Positions 38,904 to 52,370 are shown, counted from the first letter of the stretch. The stretch: DNA of 64,000 bases from Euwallacea fornicatus (GCF_040115645.1 NW_027096023.1:744001-808000), one strand, 5' to 3'. The notes: generated by a model not told the origin, from the sequence alone. Program-made: numbers and translations.

Positions 38904-40826
38904 GCGGTTTCGAGACAAAGAGTAATTTCTTTGCTCAAACTCACATATTTTGTGACTTTTCAAACTTTGAAAATTCATAACTTCGACAAATGATGTTCAA
39001 ATTTCGTCAGCAATGGCTCAAATGAATAAGCTCGACTTGCTGTTTAATATAACTTACACAGTTTAGTGGCATGTTGTTGCGTTTTCGAGATAAACAGTAA
39101 TTTCTTTGCTCAAACTCACATATTTTGTGACTTTTCAAACTTTGAAAATTAATAACTTCGACAAATGATGTTCAAATTTCGTCAGCAATGGCTCAAATGA
39201 ATAAGCTCGACTTGCTGTTTAATATAACTTACACAGTTTAGTGGCATGTTGTTGCGTTTTCGAGATAAACAGTAATTTCTTTGCTCAAACTCACATATTT
39301 TGTGACATTTCAAACTTTGAAAATTCATAACTTCGACAAATGATGTTCAAATTTCGTCAGCAATGGCTCAAATGAATAAGCTCGACTTGCTCTTTAATAT
39401 CACTTACACATTTAGTGGGATATTGTTGCGTTTTCGAGACAAAGAGTAATTTCTTTGCTCAAACTCACATATTTTGTGACATTTCAAACTTTGAAAATTC
39501 ATAACTTCGACAAATGATGTTCAAATTTCGTCAGCAATGGCTCAAATGAATAAGCTCGACTTGCTCTTTAATATCACTTACACAGTTTAGTGGCATGTTG
39601 TTGCGTTTTCGAGATAAACAGTAATTTCTTTGCTCAAACTCACATATTTTGTGACTTTTCAAACTTTGAAAATTCATAACTTCGACAAATGATGTTCAAA
39701 TTTCGTCAGCAATGGCTCAAATGAATAAGCTCGACTTGCTGTTTAATATAACTTACACAGTTTAGTGGCATGTTGTTGCGGTTTCGAGACAAAGAGTAAT
39801 TTCTTTGCTCAAACTCACATATTTTGTGACTTTTCAAACTTTGAAAATTCATAACTTCGACAAATGATGTTCAAATTTCGTCAGCAATGGCTCAAATGAA
39901 TAAGCTCGACTTGCTGTTTAATATCACTTACACATTTAGTGGGATATTGTTGCGTTTTCGAGACAAAGAGTAATTTCTTTGCTCAAACTCACATATTTTG
40001 TGACATTTCAAACTTTGAAAATTCATAACTTCGACAAATGATGTTCAAATTTCGTCAGCAATGGCTCAAATGAATAAGCTCGACTTGCTCTTTAATATCA
40101 CTTACACAGTTTAGTGGCATGTTGTTGCGGTTTCGAGACAAAGAGTAATTTCTTTGCTCAAACTCACATATTTTGTGACATTTCAAACTTTGAAAATTCA
40201 TAACTTCGACAAATGATGTTCAAATTTCGTCAGCAATGGCTCAAATGAATAAGCTCGACTTGCTGTTTAATATAACTTACACAGTTTAGTGGCATGTTGT
40301 TGCGTTTTCGAGATAAACAGTAATTTCTTTGCTCAAACTCACATATTTTGTGACTTTTCAAACTTTGAAAATTCATAACTTCGACAAATGATGTTCAAAT
40401 TTCGTCAGCAATGGCTCAAATGAATAAGCTCGACTTGCTCTTTAATATCACTTACACAGTTTAGTGGCATGATGTTGCGTTTTCGAGATAAACAGTAATT
40501 TCTCTGCTCAAACTCACATATTTTGTGACTTTTCAAACTTTGAAAATTCATAACTTCGACAAATGATGTTCAAATTTCGTCAGCAATGGCTCAAATGAAT
40601 AAGCTCGACTTGCTCTTTAATATCACTTACACAGTTTAGTGGCATGTTGTTGCGGTTTCGAGACAAAGAGTAATTTCTTTGCTCAAACTCACATATTTTG
40701 TGACTTTTCAAACTTTGAAAATTCATAACTTCGACAAATGATGTTCAAATTTCGTCAGCAATGGCTCAAATGAATAAGCTCGACTTGCTGTTTAATATAA
40801 CTTACACAGTTTAGTGGCATGTTGTT
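38904..40826 (+). repeat. Eleven monomers with gcggtttcg starts
   Basis: gcggtttcgagacaaag monomers begin at 38904, 39778, 40127 and 40652. The run 39254-39951 repeats the order of 38031-38728 without the tcagttac change. The first tctctgctc variant appears in the monomer at 40477. The switch from mixed-length to mostly 175-bp monomers lies here: 39778 is the last ordinary 174-bp monomer for about 6 kb. Confidence 0.82.
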
Positions 40827-41001
40827 GCGTTTTCGAGATAAACAGTAATTTCTTTGCTCAAACTCACATATTTTGTGACTTTTCAAACTTTGAAAATTCA
40901 TAACTTCGACAAATGATGTTCAAATTTCGTCAGCAATGGCTCAAATGAATAAGCTCGACTTGCTCTTTAATATCACTTACACAGTTTAGTGGCATGATGT
41001 T

Positions 41002-41175
41002 GCGTTTTCGAGATAAACAGTAATTTCTCTGCTCAAACTCACATATTTTGTGACTTTTCAAACTTTGAAAATTCATAACTTCGACAAATGATGTTCAAAT
41101 TTCGTCAGCAATGGCTCAAATGAATAAGCTCGACTTGCTCTTTAATATCACTTACACATTTAGTGGCATGTTGTT
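41002..41175 (+). repeat. Hybrid-junction monomer, form A
   Basis: Length 174 bp but with the gcatgttgtt end of the 175-bp class: the junction is catttagtggcatgttgtt. The left part is from the short class and the right part from the long class, so the breakpoint lies within tttagtgg. Only this monomer and its duplicate at 41876-42049 have it. The reciprocal hybrid is common after 49399. Confidence 0.92.
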
Positions 41176-41525
41176 GCGTTTTCAAGATAAAGAGTAATTT
41201 CTTTGCTCAAACTCACATATTTTGTGACTTTTCAAACTTTGAAAATTCATAACTTCGACAAATGATGTTTCAATTTCGTCAGCAATGGCTCAAATGAATA
41301 AGCTCGACTTGCTGTTTAATATAACTTACACAGTTTAGTGGCATGTTGTTGCGTTTTCGAGATAAACAGTAATTTCTTTGCTCAAACTCACATATTTTGT
41401 GACTTTTCAAACTTTGAAAATTCATAACTTCGACAAATGATGTTCAAATTTCGTCAGCAATGGCTCAAATGAATAAGCTCGACTTGCTGTTTAATATAAC
41501 TTACACAGTTTAGTGGCATGTTGTT

Positions 41526-41700
41526 GCGTTTTCGAGATAAACAGTAATTTCTTTGCTCAAACTCACATATTTTGTGACTTTTCAAACTTTGAAAATTCAT
41601 AACTTCGACAAATGATGTTCAAATTTCGTCAGCAATGGCTCAAATGAATAAGCTCGACTTGCTGTTTAATATAACTTACACAGTTTAGTGGCATGTTGTT
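41526..41700 (+). repeat. Representative 175-bp monomer (long class)
   Basis: Typical long-class monomer: it starts gcgttttcgagataaacag, has T at offset 54, ctgtttaatataac near 136-149, and the junction cagtttagtggcatgttgtt. Compared with the 174-bp class, the junction carries one extra base (cagttt for cattt) and gcatgttgtt or gcatgatgtt in place of ggatattgtt. This class is the majority overall (230 of 366) and makes up nearly all of 41-49 kb. Confidence 0.95.
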
Positions 41701-42574
41701 GCGTTTTCGAGATAAACAGTAATTTCTTTGCTCAAACTCACATATTTTGTGACTTTTCAAACTTTGAAAATTCATAACTTCGACAAATGATGTTCAAATT
41801 TCGTCAGCAATGGCTCAAATGAATAAGCTCGACTTGCTCTTTAATATCACTTACACAGTTTAGTGGCATGATGTTGCGTTTTCGAGATAAACAGTAATTT
41901 CTCTGCTCAAACTCACATATTTTGTGACTTTTCAAACTTTGAAAATTCATAACTTCGACAAATGATGTTCAAATTTCGTCAGCAATGGCTCAAATGAATA
42001 AGCTCGACTTGCTCTTTAATATCACTTACACATTTAGTGGCATGTTGTTGCGTTTTCAAGATAAAGAGTAATTTCTTTGCTCAAACTCACATATTTTGTG
42101 ACTTTTCAAACTTTGAAAATTCATAACTTCGACAAATGATGTTTCAATTTCGTCAGCAATGGCTCAAATGAATAAGCTCGACTTGCTGTTTAATATAACT
42201 TACACAGTTTAGTGGCATGTTGTTGCGTTTTCGAGATAAACAGTAATTTCTTTGCTCAAACTCACATATTTTGTGACTTTTCAAACTTTGAAAATTCATA
42301 ACTTCGACAAATGATGTTCAAATTTCGTCAGCAATGGCTCAAATGAATAAGCTCGACTTGCTGTTTAATATAACTTACACAGTTTAGTGGCATGTTGTTG
42401 CGTTTTCGAGATAAACAGTAATTTCTTTGCTCAAACTCACATATTTTGTGACTTTTCAAACTTTGAAAATTCATAACTTCGACAAATGATGTTCAAATTT
42501 CGTCAGCAATGGCTCAAATGAATAAGCTCGACTTGCTGTTTAATACACCTTACACAGTTTAGTGGCATGTTGTT

Positions 42575-45500
42575 GCGTTTTCGAGATAAACAGTAATTTC
42601 TTTGCTCAAACTCACATATTTTGTGACTTTTCAAACTTTGAAAATTCATAACTTCGACAAATGATGTTCAAATTTCGTCAGCAATGGCTCAAATGAATAA
42701 GCTCGACTTGCTGTTTAATATAACTTACACAGTTTAGTGGCATGTTGTTGCGTTTTCGAGATAAACAGTAATTTCTTTGCTCAAACTCACATATTTTGTG
42801 ACTTTTCAAACTTTGAAAATTCATAACTTCGACAAATGATGTTTCAATTTCGTCAGCAATGGCTCAAATGAATAAGCTCGACTTGCTCTTTAATATCACT
42901 TACACAGTTTAGTGGCATGTTGTTGCGTTTTCGAGATAAACAGTAATTTCTTTGCTCAAACTCACATATTTTGTGACATTTCAAACTTTGAAAATTCATA
43001 ACTTCGACAAATGATGTTTCAATTTCGTCAGCAATGGCTCAAATGAATAAGCTCGACTTGCTGTTTAATATAACTTACACAGTTTAGTGGCATGTTGTTG
43101 CGTTTTCGAGATAAACAGTAATTTCTTTGCTCAAACTCACATATTTTGTGACATTTCAAACTTTGAAAATTCATAACTTCGACAAATGATGTTCAAATTT
43201 CGTCAGCAATGGCTCAAATGAATAAGCTCGACTTGCTGTTTAATATAACTTACACAGTTTAGTGGCATGTTGTTGCGTTTTCGAGATAAACAGTAATTTC
43301 TTTGCTCAAACTCACATATTTTGTGACTTTTCAAACTTTGAAAATTAATAACTTCGACAAATGATGTTCAAATTTCGTCAGCAATGGCTCAAATGAATAA
43401 GCTCGACTTGCTGTTTAATATAACTTACACAGTTTAGTGGCATGTTGTTGCGTTTTCGAGATAAACAGTAATTTCTTTGCTCAAACTCACATATTTTGTG
43501 ACATTTCAAACTTTGAAAATTCATAACTTCGACAAATGATGTTCAAATTTCGTCAGCAATGGCTCAAATGAATTATCTCGACTTGCTGTTTAATTTAACT
43601 TACACAGTTTAGTGGCATGTTGTTGCGTTTTCGAGATAAACAGTAATTTCTTTGCTCAAACTCACATATTTTGTGACTTTTCAAACTTTGAAAATTCATA
43701 ACTTCGACAAATGATGTTCAAATTTCGTCAGCAATGGCTCAAATGAATAAGCTCGACTTGCTCTTTAATATCACTTACACAGTTTAGTGGCATGTTGTTG
43801 CGTTTTCGAGATAAACAGTAATTTCTTTGCTCAAACTCACATATTTTGTGACATTTCAAACTTTGAAAATTCATAACTTCGACAAATGATGTTCAAATTT
43901 CGTCAGCAATGGCTCAAATGAATTAGCTCGACTTGCTGTTTAATATAACTTACACAGTTTAGTGGCATGTTGTTGCGTTTTCGAGATAAACAGTAATTTC
44001 TTTGCTCAAACTCACATATTTTGTGACTTTTCAAACTTTGAAAATTCATAACTTCGACAAATGATGTTCAAATTTCGTCAGCAATGGCTCAAATGAATAA
44101 GCTCGACTTGCTGTTTAATATAACTTACACAGTTTAGTGGCATGTTGTTGCGTTTTCGAGATAAACAGTAATTTCTTTGCTCAAACTCACATATTTTGTG
44201 ACTTTTCAAACTTTGAAAATTCATAACTTCGACAAATGATGTTTCAATTTCGTCAGCAATGGCTCAAATGAATAAGCTCGACTTGCTGTTTAATATAACT
44301 TACACAGTTCAGTGGCATGTTGTTGCGTTTTCGAGATAAACAGTAATTTCTTTGCTCAAACTCACATATTTTGTGACTTTTCAAACTTTGAAAATTCATA
44401 ACTTCGACAAATGATGTTTCAATTTCGTCAGCAATGGCTCAAATGAATAAGCTCGACTTGCTGTTTAATATAACTTACACAGTTTAGTGGCATGTTGTTG
44501 CGTTTTCGAGATAAACAGTAATTTTTTTGCTCAAACTCACATATTTTGTGACATTTCAAACTTTGAAAATTCATAACTTCGACAAATGATGTTCAAATTT
44601 CGTCAGCAATGGCTCAAATGAATAAGCTCGACTTGCTGTTTAATATAACTTACACAGTTTAGTGGCATGTTGTTGCGTTTTCGAGATAAAGAGTAATTTC
44701 TTTGCTCAAACTCACATATTTTGTGACTTTTCAAACTTTGAAAATTCATAACTTCGACAAATGATGTTTCAATTTCGTCAGCAATGGCTCAAATGAATAA
44801 GCTCGACTTGCTCTTTAATATCACTTACACAGTTTAGTGGCATGATGTTGCGTTTTCGAGATAAACAGTAATTTCTTTGCTCAAACTCACATATTTTGTG
44901 ACATTTCAAACTTTGAAAATTCATAACTTCGACAAATGATGTTCAAATTTCGTCAGCAATGGCTCAAATGAATTAGCTCGACTTGCTGTTTAATTTAACT
45001 TACACAGTTTAGTGGCATGTTGTTGCGTTTTCGAGATAAACAGTAATTTCTTTGCTCAAACTCACATATTTTGTGACATTTCAAACTTTGAAAATTCATA
45101 ACTTCGACAAATGATGTTCAAATTTCGTCAGCAATGGCTCAAATGAATAAGCTCGACTTGCTGTTTAATTTAACTTACACAGTTTAGTGGCATGTTGTTG
45201 CGTTTTCGAGATAAACAGTAATTTCTTTGCTCAAACTCACATATTTTGTGACTTTTCAAACTTTGAAAATTCATAACTTCGACAAATGATGTTCAAATTT
45301 CGTCAGCAATGGCTCAAATGAATAAGCTCGACTTGCTGTTTAATATAACTTACACAGTTTAGTGGCATGTTGTTGCGTTTTCGAGATAAACAGTAATTTC
45401 TTTGCTCAAACTCACATATTTTGTGACATTTCAAACTTTGAAAATTCATAACTTCGACAAATGATGTTTCAATTTCGTCAGCAATGGCTCAAATGAATAA

Positions 45501-48500
45501 GCTCGACTTGCTGTTTAATATAACTTACACAGTTTAGTGGCATGTTGTTGCGTTTTCGAGATAAACAGTAATTTCTTTGCTCAAACTCACATATTTTGTG
45601 ACTTTTCAAACTTTGAAAATTCATAACTTCGACAAATGATGTTCAAATTTCGTCAGCAATGGCTCAAATGAATAAGCTCGACTTGCTGTTTAATATAACT
45701 TACACAGTTTAGTGGCATGTTGTTGCGTTTTCGAGATAAACAGTAATTTCTTTGCTCAAACTCACATATTTTGTGACATTTCAAACTTTGAAAATTCATA
45801 ACTTCGACAAATGATGTTCAAATTTCGTCAGCAATGGCTCAAATGAATAAGCTCGACTTGCTCTTTAATATCACTTACACATTTAGTGGGATATTGTTGC
45901 GTTTTCGAGACAAAGAGTAATTTCTTTGCTCAAACTCACATATTTTGTGACATTTCAAACTTTGAAAATTCATAACTTCGACAAATGATGTTCAAATTTC
46001 GTCAGCAATGGCTCAAATGAATAAGCTCGACTTGCTGTTTAATATCACTTACACAGTTTAGTGGCATGTTGTTGCGTTTTCGAGACAAAGAGTAATTTCT
46101 TTGCTCAAACTCACATATTTTGTGACTTTTCAAACTTTGAAAATTCATAACTTCGACAAATGATGTTCAAATTTCGTCAGCAATGGCTCAAATGAATAAG
46201 CTCGACTTGCTGTTTAATACACCTTACACAGTTTAGTGGCATGTTGTTGCGTTTTCGAGATAAACAGTAATTTCTTTGCTCAAACTCACATATTTTGTGA
46301 CATTTCAAACTTTGAAAATTCATAACTTCGACAAATGATGTTCAAATTTCGTCAGCAATGGCTCAACTGAATAAGCTCGACTTGCTGTTTAATATAACTT
46401 ACACAGTTTAGTGGCATGTTGTTGCGTTTTCGAGATAAAGAGTAATTTCTTTGCTCAAACTCACATATTTTGTGACTTTTCAAACTTTGAAAATTCATAA
46501 CTTCGACAAATGATGTTTCAATTTCGTCAGCAATGGCTCAAATGAATAAGCTCGACTTGCTCTTTAATATCACTTACACAGTTTAGTGGCATAATGTTGC
46601 GTTTTCGAGATAAACAGTAATTTCTTTGCTCAAACTCACATATTTTGTGACATTTCAAACTTTGAAAATTCATAACTTCGACAAATGATGTTCAAATTTC
46701 GTCAGCAATGGCTCAAATGAATAAGCTCGACTTGCTGTTTAATATAACTTACACAGTTTAGTGGCATGTTGTTGCGTTTTCGAGATAAAGAGTAATTTCT
46801 TTGCTCAAACTCACATATTTTGTGACTTTTCAAACTTTGAAAATTCATAACTTCGACAAATGATGTTTCAATTTCGTCAGCAATGGCTCAAATGAATAAG
46901 CTCGACTTGCTGTTTAATATAACTTACACAGTTTAGTGGCATGTTGTTGCGTTTTCGAGATAAACAGTAATTTCTTTGCTCAAACTCACATATTTTGTGA
47001 CTTTTCAAACTTTGAAAATTCATAACTTCGACAAATGATGTTCAAATTTCGTCAGCAATGGCTCAAATGAATAAGCTCGACTTGCTCTTTAATATCACTT
47101 ACACAGTTTAGTGGCATGTTGTTGCGTTTTCGAGATAAACAGTAATTTCTTTGCTCAAACTCACATATTTTGTGACATTTCAAACTTTGAAAATTCATAA
47201 CTTCGACAAATGATGTTCAAATTTCGTCAGCAATGGCTCAAATGAATTAGCTCGACTTGCTGTTTAATATAACTTACACAGTTTAGTGGCATGTTGTTGC
47301 GTTTTCGAGATAAACAGTAATTTCTTTGCTCAAACTCACATATTTTGTGACATTTCAAACTTTGAAAATTCATAACTTCGACAAATGATGTTCAAATTTC
47401 GTCAGCAATGGCTCAAATGAATTAGCTCGACTTGCTGTTTAATATCACTTACACAGTTTAGTGGCATGTTGTTGCGTTTTCGAGATAAAGAGTAATTTCT
47501 TTGCTCAAACTCACATATTTTGTGACTTTTCAAACTTTGAAAATTCATAACTTCGACAAATGATGTTTCAATTTCGTCAGCAATGGCTCAAATGAATAAG
47601 CTCGACTTGCTCTTTAATATCACTTACACAGTTTAGTGGCATGATGTTGCGTTTTCGAGATAAACAGTAATTTCTTTGCTCAAACTCACATATTTTGTGA
47701 CATTTCAAACTTTGAAAATTCATAACTTCGACAAATGATGTTCAAATTTCGTCAGCAATGGCTCAAATGAATTAGCTCGACTTGCTGTTTAATTTAACTT
47801 ACACAGTTTAGTGGCATGTTGTTGCGTTTTCGAGATAAACAGTAATTTCTTTGCTCAAACTCACATATTTTGTGACATTTCAAACTTTGAAAATTCATAA
47901 CTTCGACAAATGATGTTCAAATTTCGTCAGCAATGGCTCAAATGAATAAGCTCGACTTGCTGTTTAATATAACTTACACAGTTTAGTGGCATGTTGTTGC
48001 GTTTTCGAGATAAACAGTAATTTCTTTGCTCAAACTCACATATTTTGTGACATTTCAAACTTTGAAAATTCATAACTTCGACAAATGATGTTCAAATTTC
48101 GTCAGCAATGGCTCAAATGAATAAGCTCGACTTGCTGTTTAATATAACTTACACAGTTTAGTGGCATGTTGTTGCGTTTTCGAGATAAACAGTAATTTCT
48201 TTGCTCAAACTCACATATTTTGTGACATTTCAAACTTTGAAAATTCATAACTTCGACAAATGATGTTCAAATTTCGTCAGCAATGGCTCAAATGAATTAG
48301 CTCGACTTGCTGTTTAATATCACTTACACAGTTTAGTGGCATGTTGTTGCGTTTTCGAGACAAAGAGTAATTCCTTAGCTCAAACTCACATATTTTGTGA
48401 CTTTTCAAACTTTGAAAATTCATAACTTCGACAAATGATGTTCAAATTTCGTCAGCAATGGCTCAAATGAATAAGCTCGACTTGCTGTTTAATATAACTT

Positions 48501-48873
48501 ACACAGTTTAGTGGCATGTTGTTGCGTTTTCGAGACAAACAGTAATTTCATTGCTCGAACTCACATATTTTGTGACTTTTCAAACTTTGAAAATTCATAA
48601 CTTCGACAAATGATGTTTCAATTTCGTCAGCAATGGCTCAAATGAATAAGCTCGACTTGCTGTTTAATATAACTTACACAGTTTAGTGGCATGTTGTTGC
48701 GTTTTCGAGATAAACAGTAATTTCTTTGCTCAAACTCACATATTTTGTGACATTTCAAACTTTGAAAATTCATAACTTCGACAAATGATGTTTCAATTTC
48801 GTCAGCAATGGCTCAAATGAATAAGCTCGACTTGCTGTTTAATATAACTTACACAGTTTAGTGGCATGTTGTT
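42575..48873 (+). repeat. 175-bp monomer domain rich in private variants
   Basis: Thirty-six monomers of which only one (45725) is 174 bp. No large tandem unit was found. One-off or rare variants cluster here: aattatctc near 43571, taatttaac in monomers 43450, 44850, 45025 and 47649, cagttcagtgg near 44307, attttttt near 44521, a second taatacacc in 46074, ctcaactg near 46363, cataatgtt near 46590, and two diverged neighbours at 48349 (ttccttagctc) and 48524 (cgagacaaacag, ttcattgctcgaac). This looks less homogenised than either flank. Confidence 0.85.
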
Positions 48874-49398
48874 GCGTTTTCGAGATAAACAGTAATTTCT
48901 TTGCTCAAACTCACATATTTTGTGACTTTTCAAACTTTGAAAATTCATAACTTCGACAAATGATGTTTCAATTTCGTCAGCAATGGCTCAAATGAATAAG
49001 CTCGACTTGCTCTTTAATATCACTTACACAGTTTAGTGGCATGATTTTGCGTTTTCGAGATAAACAGTAATTTCTTTGCTCAAACTCACATATTTTGTGA
49101 CATTTCAAACTTTGAAAATTCATAACTTCGACAAATGATGTTCAAATTTCGTCAGCAATGGCTCAAATGAATAAGCTCGACTTGCTCTTTAATATCACTT
49201 ACACAGTTTAGTGGCATGATTTTGCGTTTTCGAGATAAACAGTAATTTCTTTGCTCAAACTCACATATTTTGTGACATTTCAAACTTTGAAAATTCATAA
49301 CTTCGACAAATGATGTTCAAATTTCGTCAGCAATGGCTCAAATGAATAAGCTCGACTTGCTCTTTAATATCACTTACACAGTTTAGTGGCATGATTTT
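48874..49398 (+). repeat. Three consecutive gcatgattttgcg monomers
   Basis: Monomers at 48874, 49049 and 49224 all end gcatgattttg before the next gcg, a change not seen elsewhere. The second and third look identical at every diagnostic site; the first differs by T at offset 54 and tttcaat. This suggests single-monomer tandem duplication, the smallest amplification event visible in the window. Confidence 0.9.
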
Positions 49399-52370
49399 GC
49401 GTTTTCGAGATAAACAGTAATTTCTTTGCTCAAACTCACATATTTTGTGACATTTCAAACTTTGAAAATTCATAACTTCGACAAATGATGTTCAAATTTC
49501 GTCAGCAATGGCTCAAATGAATTAGCTCGACTTGCTGTTTAATATAACTTACACAGTTTAGTGGGATATTGTTGCGTTTTCGAGACAAAGAGTAATTTCT
49601 TTGCTCAAACTCACATATTTTGTGACATTTCAAACTTTGAAAATTCATAACTTCGACAAATGATGTTCAAATTTCGTCAGCAATGGCTCAAATGAATAAG
49701 CTCGACTTGCTGTTTAATATAACTTACACAGTTTAGTGGGATATTGTTGCGTTTTCGAGACAAAGAGTAATTTCTTTGCTCAAACTCACATATTTTGTGA
49801 CTTTTCAAACTTTGAAAATTCATAACTTCGACAAATGATGTTCAAATTTCGTCAGCAATGGCTCAAATGAATTAGCTCGACTTGCTGTTTAATATAACTT
49901 ACACAGGTTAGTGGCATGTTGTTGCGTTTTCGAGATAAAGAGTAATTTCTTTGCTCAAACTCACATATTTTGTGACTTTTCAAACTTTGAAAATTCATAA
50001 CTTCGACAAATGATGTTTCAATTTCGTCAGCAATGGCTCAAATGAATAAGCTCGACTTGCTGTTTAATATAACTTACACAGTTTAGTGGCATGTTGTTGC
50101 GTTTTCGAGATAAACAGTAATTTCTTTGCTCAAACTCACATATTTTGTGACATTTCAAATTTTGAAAATTCATAACTTCGACAAATGATGTTCAAATTTC
50201 GTCAGCAATGGCTCAAATGAATAAGCTCGACTTGCTCTTTAATATCACTTACACATTTAGTGGGATATTGTTGCGTTTTCGAGACAAAGAGTAATTTCTT
50301 TGCTCAAACTCACATATTTTGTGACATTTCAAACTTTGAAAATTCATAACTTCGACAAATGATGTTCAAATTTCGTCAGCAATGGCTCAAATGAATTAGC
50401 TCGACTTGCTGTTTAATATCACTTACACAGTTTAGTGGCATGTTGTTGCGTTTTCGAGATAAACAGTAATTTCTTTGCTCAAACTCACATATTTTGTGAC
50501 TTTTCAAACTTTGAAAATTAATAACTTCGACAAATGATGTTCAAATTTCGTCAGCAATGGCTCAAATGAATAAGCTCGACTTGCTGTTTAATATAACTTA
50601 CACAGTTTAGTGGCATGTTGTTGCGTTTTCGAGATAAACAGTAATTTCTTTGCTCAAACTCACATATTTTGTGACTTTTCAAACTTTGAAAATTAATAAC
50701 TTCGACAAATGATGTTCAAATTTCGTCAGCAATGGCTCAAATGAATAAGCTCGACTTGCTGTTTAATATAACTTACACAGTTTAGTGGCATGTTGTTGCG
50801 TTTTCGAGATAAACAGTAATTTCTTTGCTCAAACTCACATATTTTGTGACTTTTCAAACTTTGAAAATTAATAACTTCGACAAATGATGTTCAAATTTCT
50901 TCAGCAATGGCTCAAATGAATAAGCTCGACTTGCTGTTTAATATAACTTACACAGTTTAGTGGCATGTTGTTGCGTTTTCGAGATAAACAGTAATTTCTT
51001 TGCTCAAACTCACATATTTTGTGACTTTTCAAACTTTGAAAATTAATAACTTCGACAAATGATGTTCAAATTTCGTCAGCAATGGCTCAAATGAATAAGC
51101 TCGACTTGCTGTTTAATATAACTTACACAGTTTAGTGGCATGTTGTTGCGTTTTCGAGATAAACAGTAATTTCTTTGCTCAAACTCACATATTTTGTGAC
51201 ATTTCAAACTTTGAAAATTCATAACTTCGACAAATGATGTTCAAATTTCGTCAGCAATGGCTCAAATGAATTAGCTCGACTTGCTGTTTAATATCACTTA
51301 CACATTTAGTGGGATATTGTTGCGTTTTCGAGACAAAGAGTAATTTCTTTGCTCAAACTCACATATTTTGTGACATTTCAAACTTTGAAAATTCATAACT
51401 TCGACAAATGATGTTTCAATTTCGTCAGCAATGGCTCAAATGAATAAGCTCGACTTGCTCTTTAATATCACTTACACAGTTTAGTGGCATGATGTTGCGT
51501 TTTCGAGATAAACAGTAATTTCTTTGCTCAAACTCACATATTTTGTGACTTTTCAAACTTTGAAAATTCATAACTTCGACAAATGATGTTCAAATTTCGT
51601 CAGCAATGGCTCAAATGAATAAGCTCGACTTGCTGTTTAATATAACTTACACAGTTTAGTGGCATGTTGTTGCGTTTTCGAGATAAACAGTAATTTCTTT
51701 GCTCAAACTCACATATTTTGTGACTTTTCAAACTTTGAAAATTAATAACTTCGACAAATGATGTTCAAATTTCTTCAGCAATGGCTCAAATGAATAAGCT
51801 CGACTTGCTGTTTAATATAACTTACACAGTTTAGTGGCATGTTGTTGCGTTTTCGAGATAAACAGTAATTTCTTTGCTCAAACTCACATATTTTGTGACT
51901 TTTCAAACTTTGAAAATTTATAACTTCGACAAATGATGTTCAAATTTCGTCAGCAATGGCTCAAATGAATTAGCTCGACTTGCTGTTTAATATAACTTAC
52001 ACAGTTTAGTGGGATATTGTTGCGTTTTCGAGACAAAGAGTAATTTCTTTGCTCAAACTCACATATTTTGTGACATTTCAAACTTTGAAAATTCATAACT
52101 TCGACAAATGATGTTCAAATTTCGTCAGCAATGGCTCAAATGAATAAGCTCGACTTGCTGTTTAATATAACTTACACAGTTTAGTGGGATATTGTTGCGT
52201 TTTCGAGACAAAGAGTAATTTCTTTGCTCAAACTCACATATTTTGTGACTTTTCAAACTTTGAAAATTCATAACTTCGACAAATGATGTTCAAATTTCGT
52301 CAGCAATGGCTCAAATGAATAAGCTCGACTTTCTCTTTAATATCACTTACACATTTAGTGGGATATTGTT
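49399..52370 (+). repeat. Transition monomers with first cagtttagtgggatattgtt junctions
   Basis: Seventeen monomers. The recombinant 175-bp junction cagtttagtgggatattgtt (long-class left, short-class right) first appears at the ends of 49399 and 49574, and caggttagtgg first at 49904. Four successive ttaataactt monomers run from 50448 to 51147, the third with ttcttcagc. The first ctttctcttt monomer (gactttctc at 52327) and gaaaatttataactt near 51920 are here. The triple 51847-52370 resembles positions 7-9 of the later 16-monomer unit. Confidence 0.84.

Larger units (their letters stand above)
40827..42574 (+). repeat. 5-monomer unit duplicated in tandem (2 x 874 bp)
   Basis: Monomers 40827, 41002, 41176, 41351 and 41526 recur as 41701, 41876, 42050, 42225 and 42400. 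Markers in both copies: tctctgctc in the second monomer, a hybrid 174-bp junction catttagtggcatgttgtt at its end, then ttttcaagataaagag with tttcaat. The copies differ at the very end, where the second has taatacacct (42541-42550) in place of taatataact. The single extra half-unit at 40302-40651 has the tctctgctc monomer but a normal junction. Confidence 0.94.

Noticed and set aside
41176..42224. Same lineage for ttttcaag at 41176/42050 and at 16221/19537/24948
   Set aside because: The backgrounds differ (taaagag with tttcaat against taaacag with ttcaaat), so the G-to-A change probably arose twice or moved by a very short tract.
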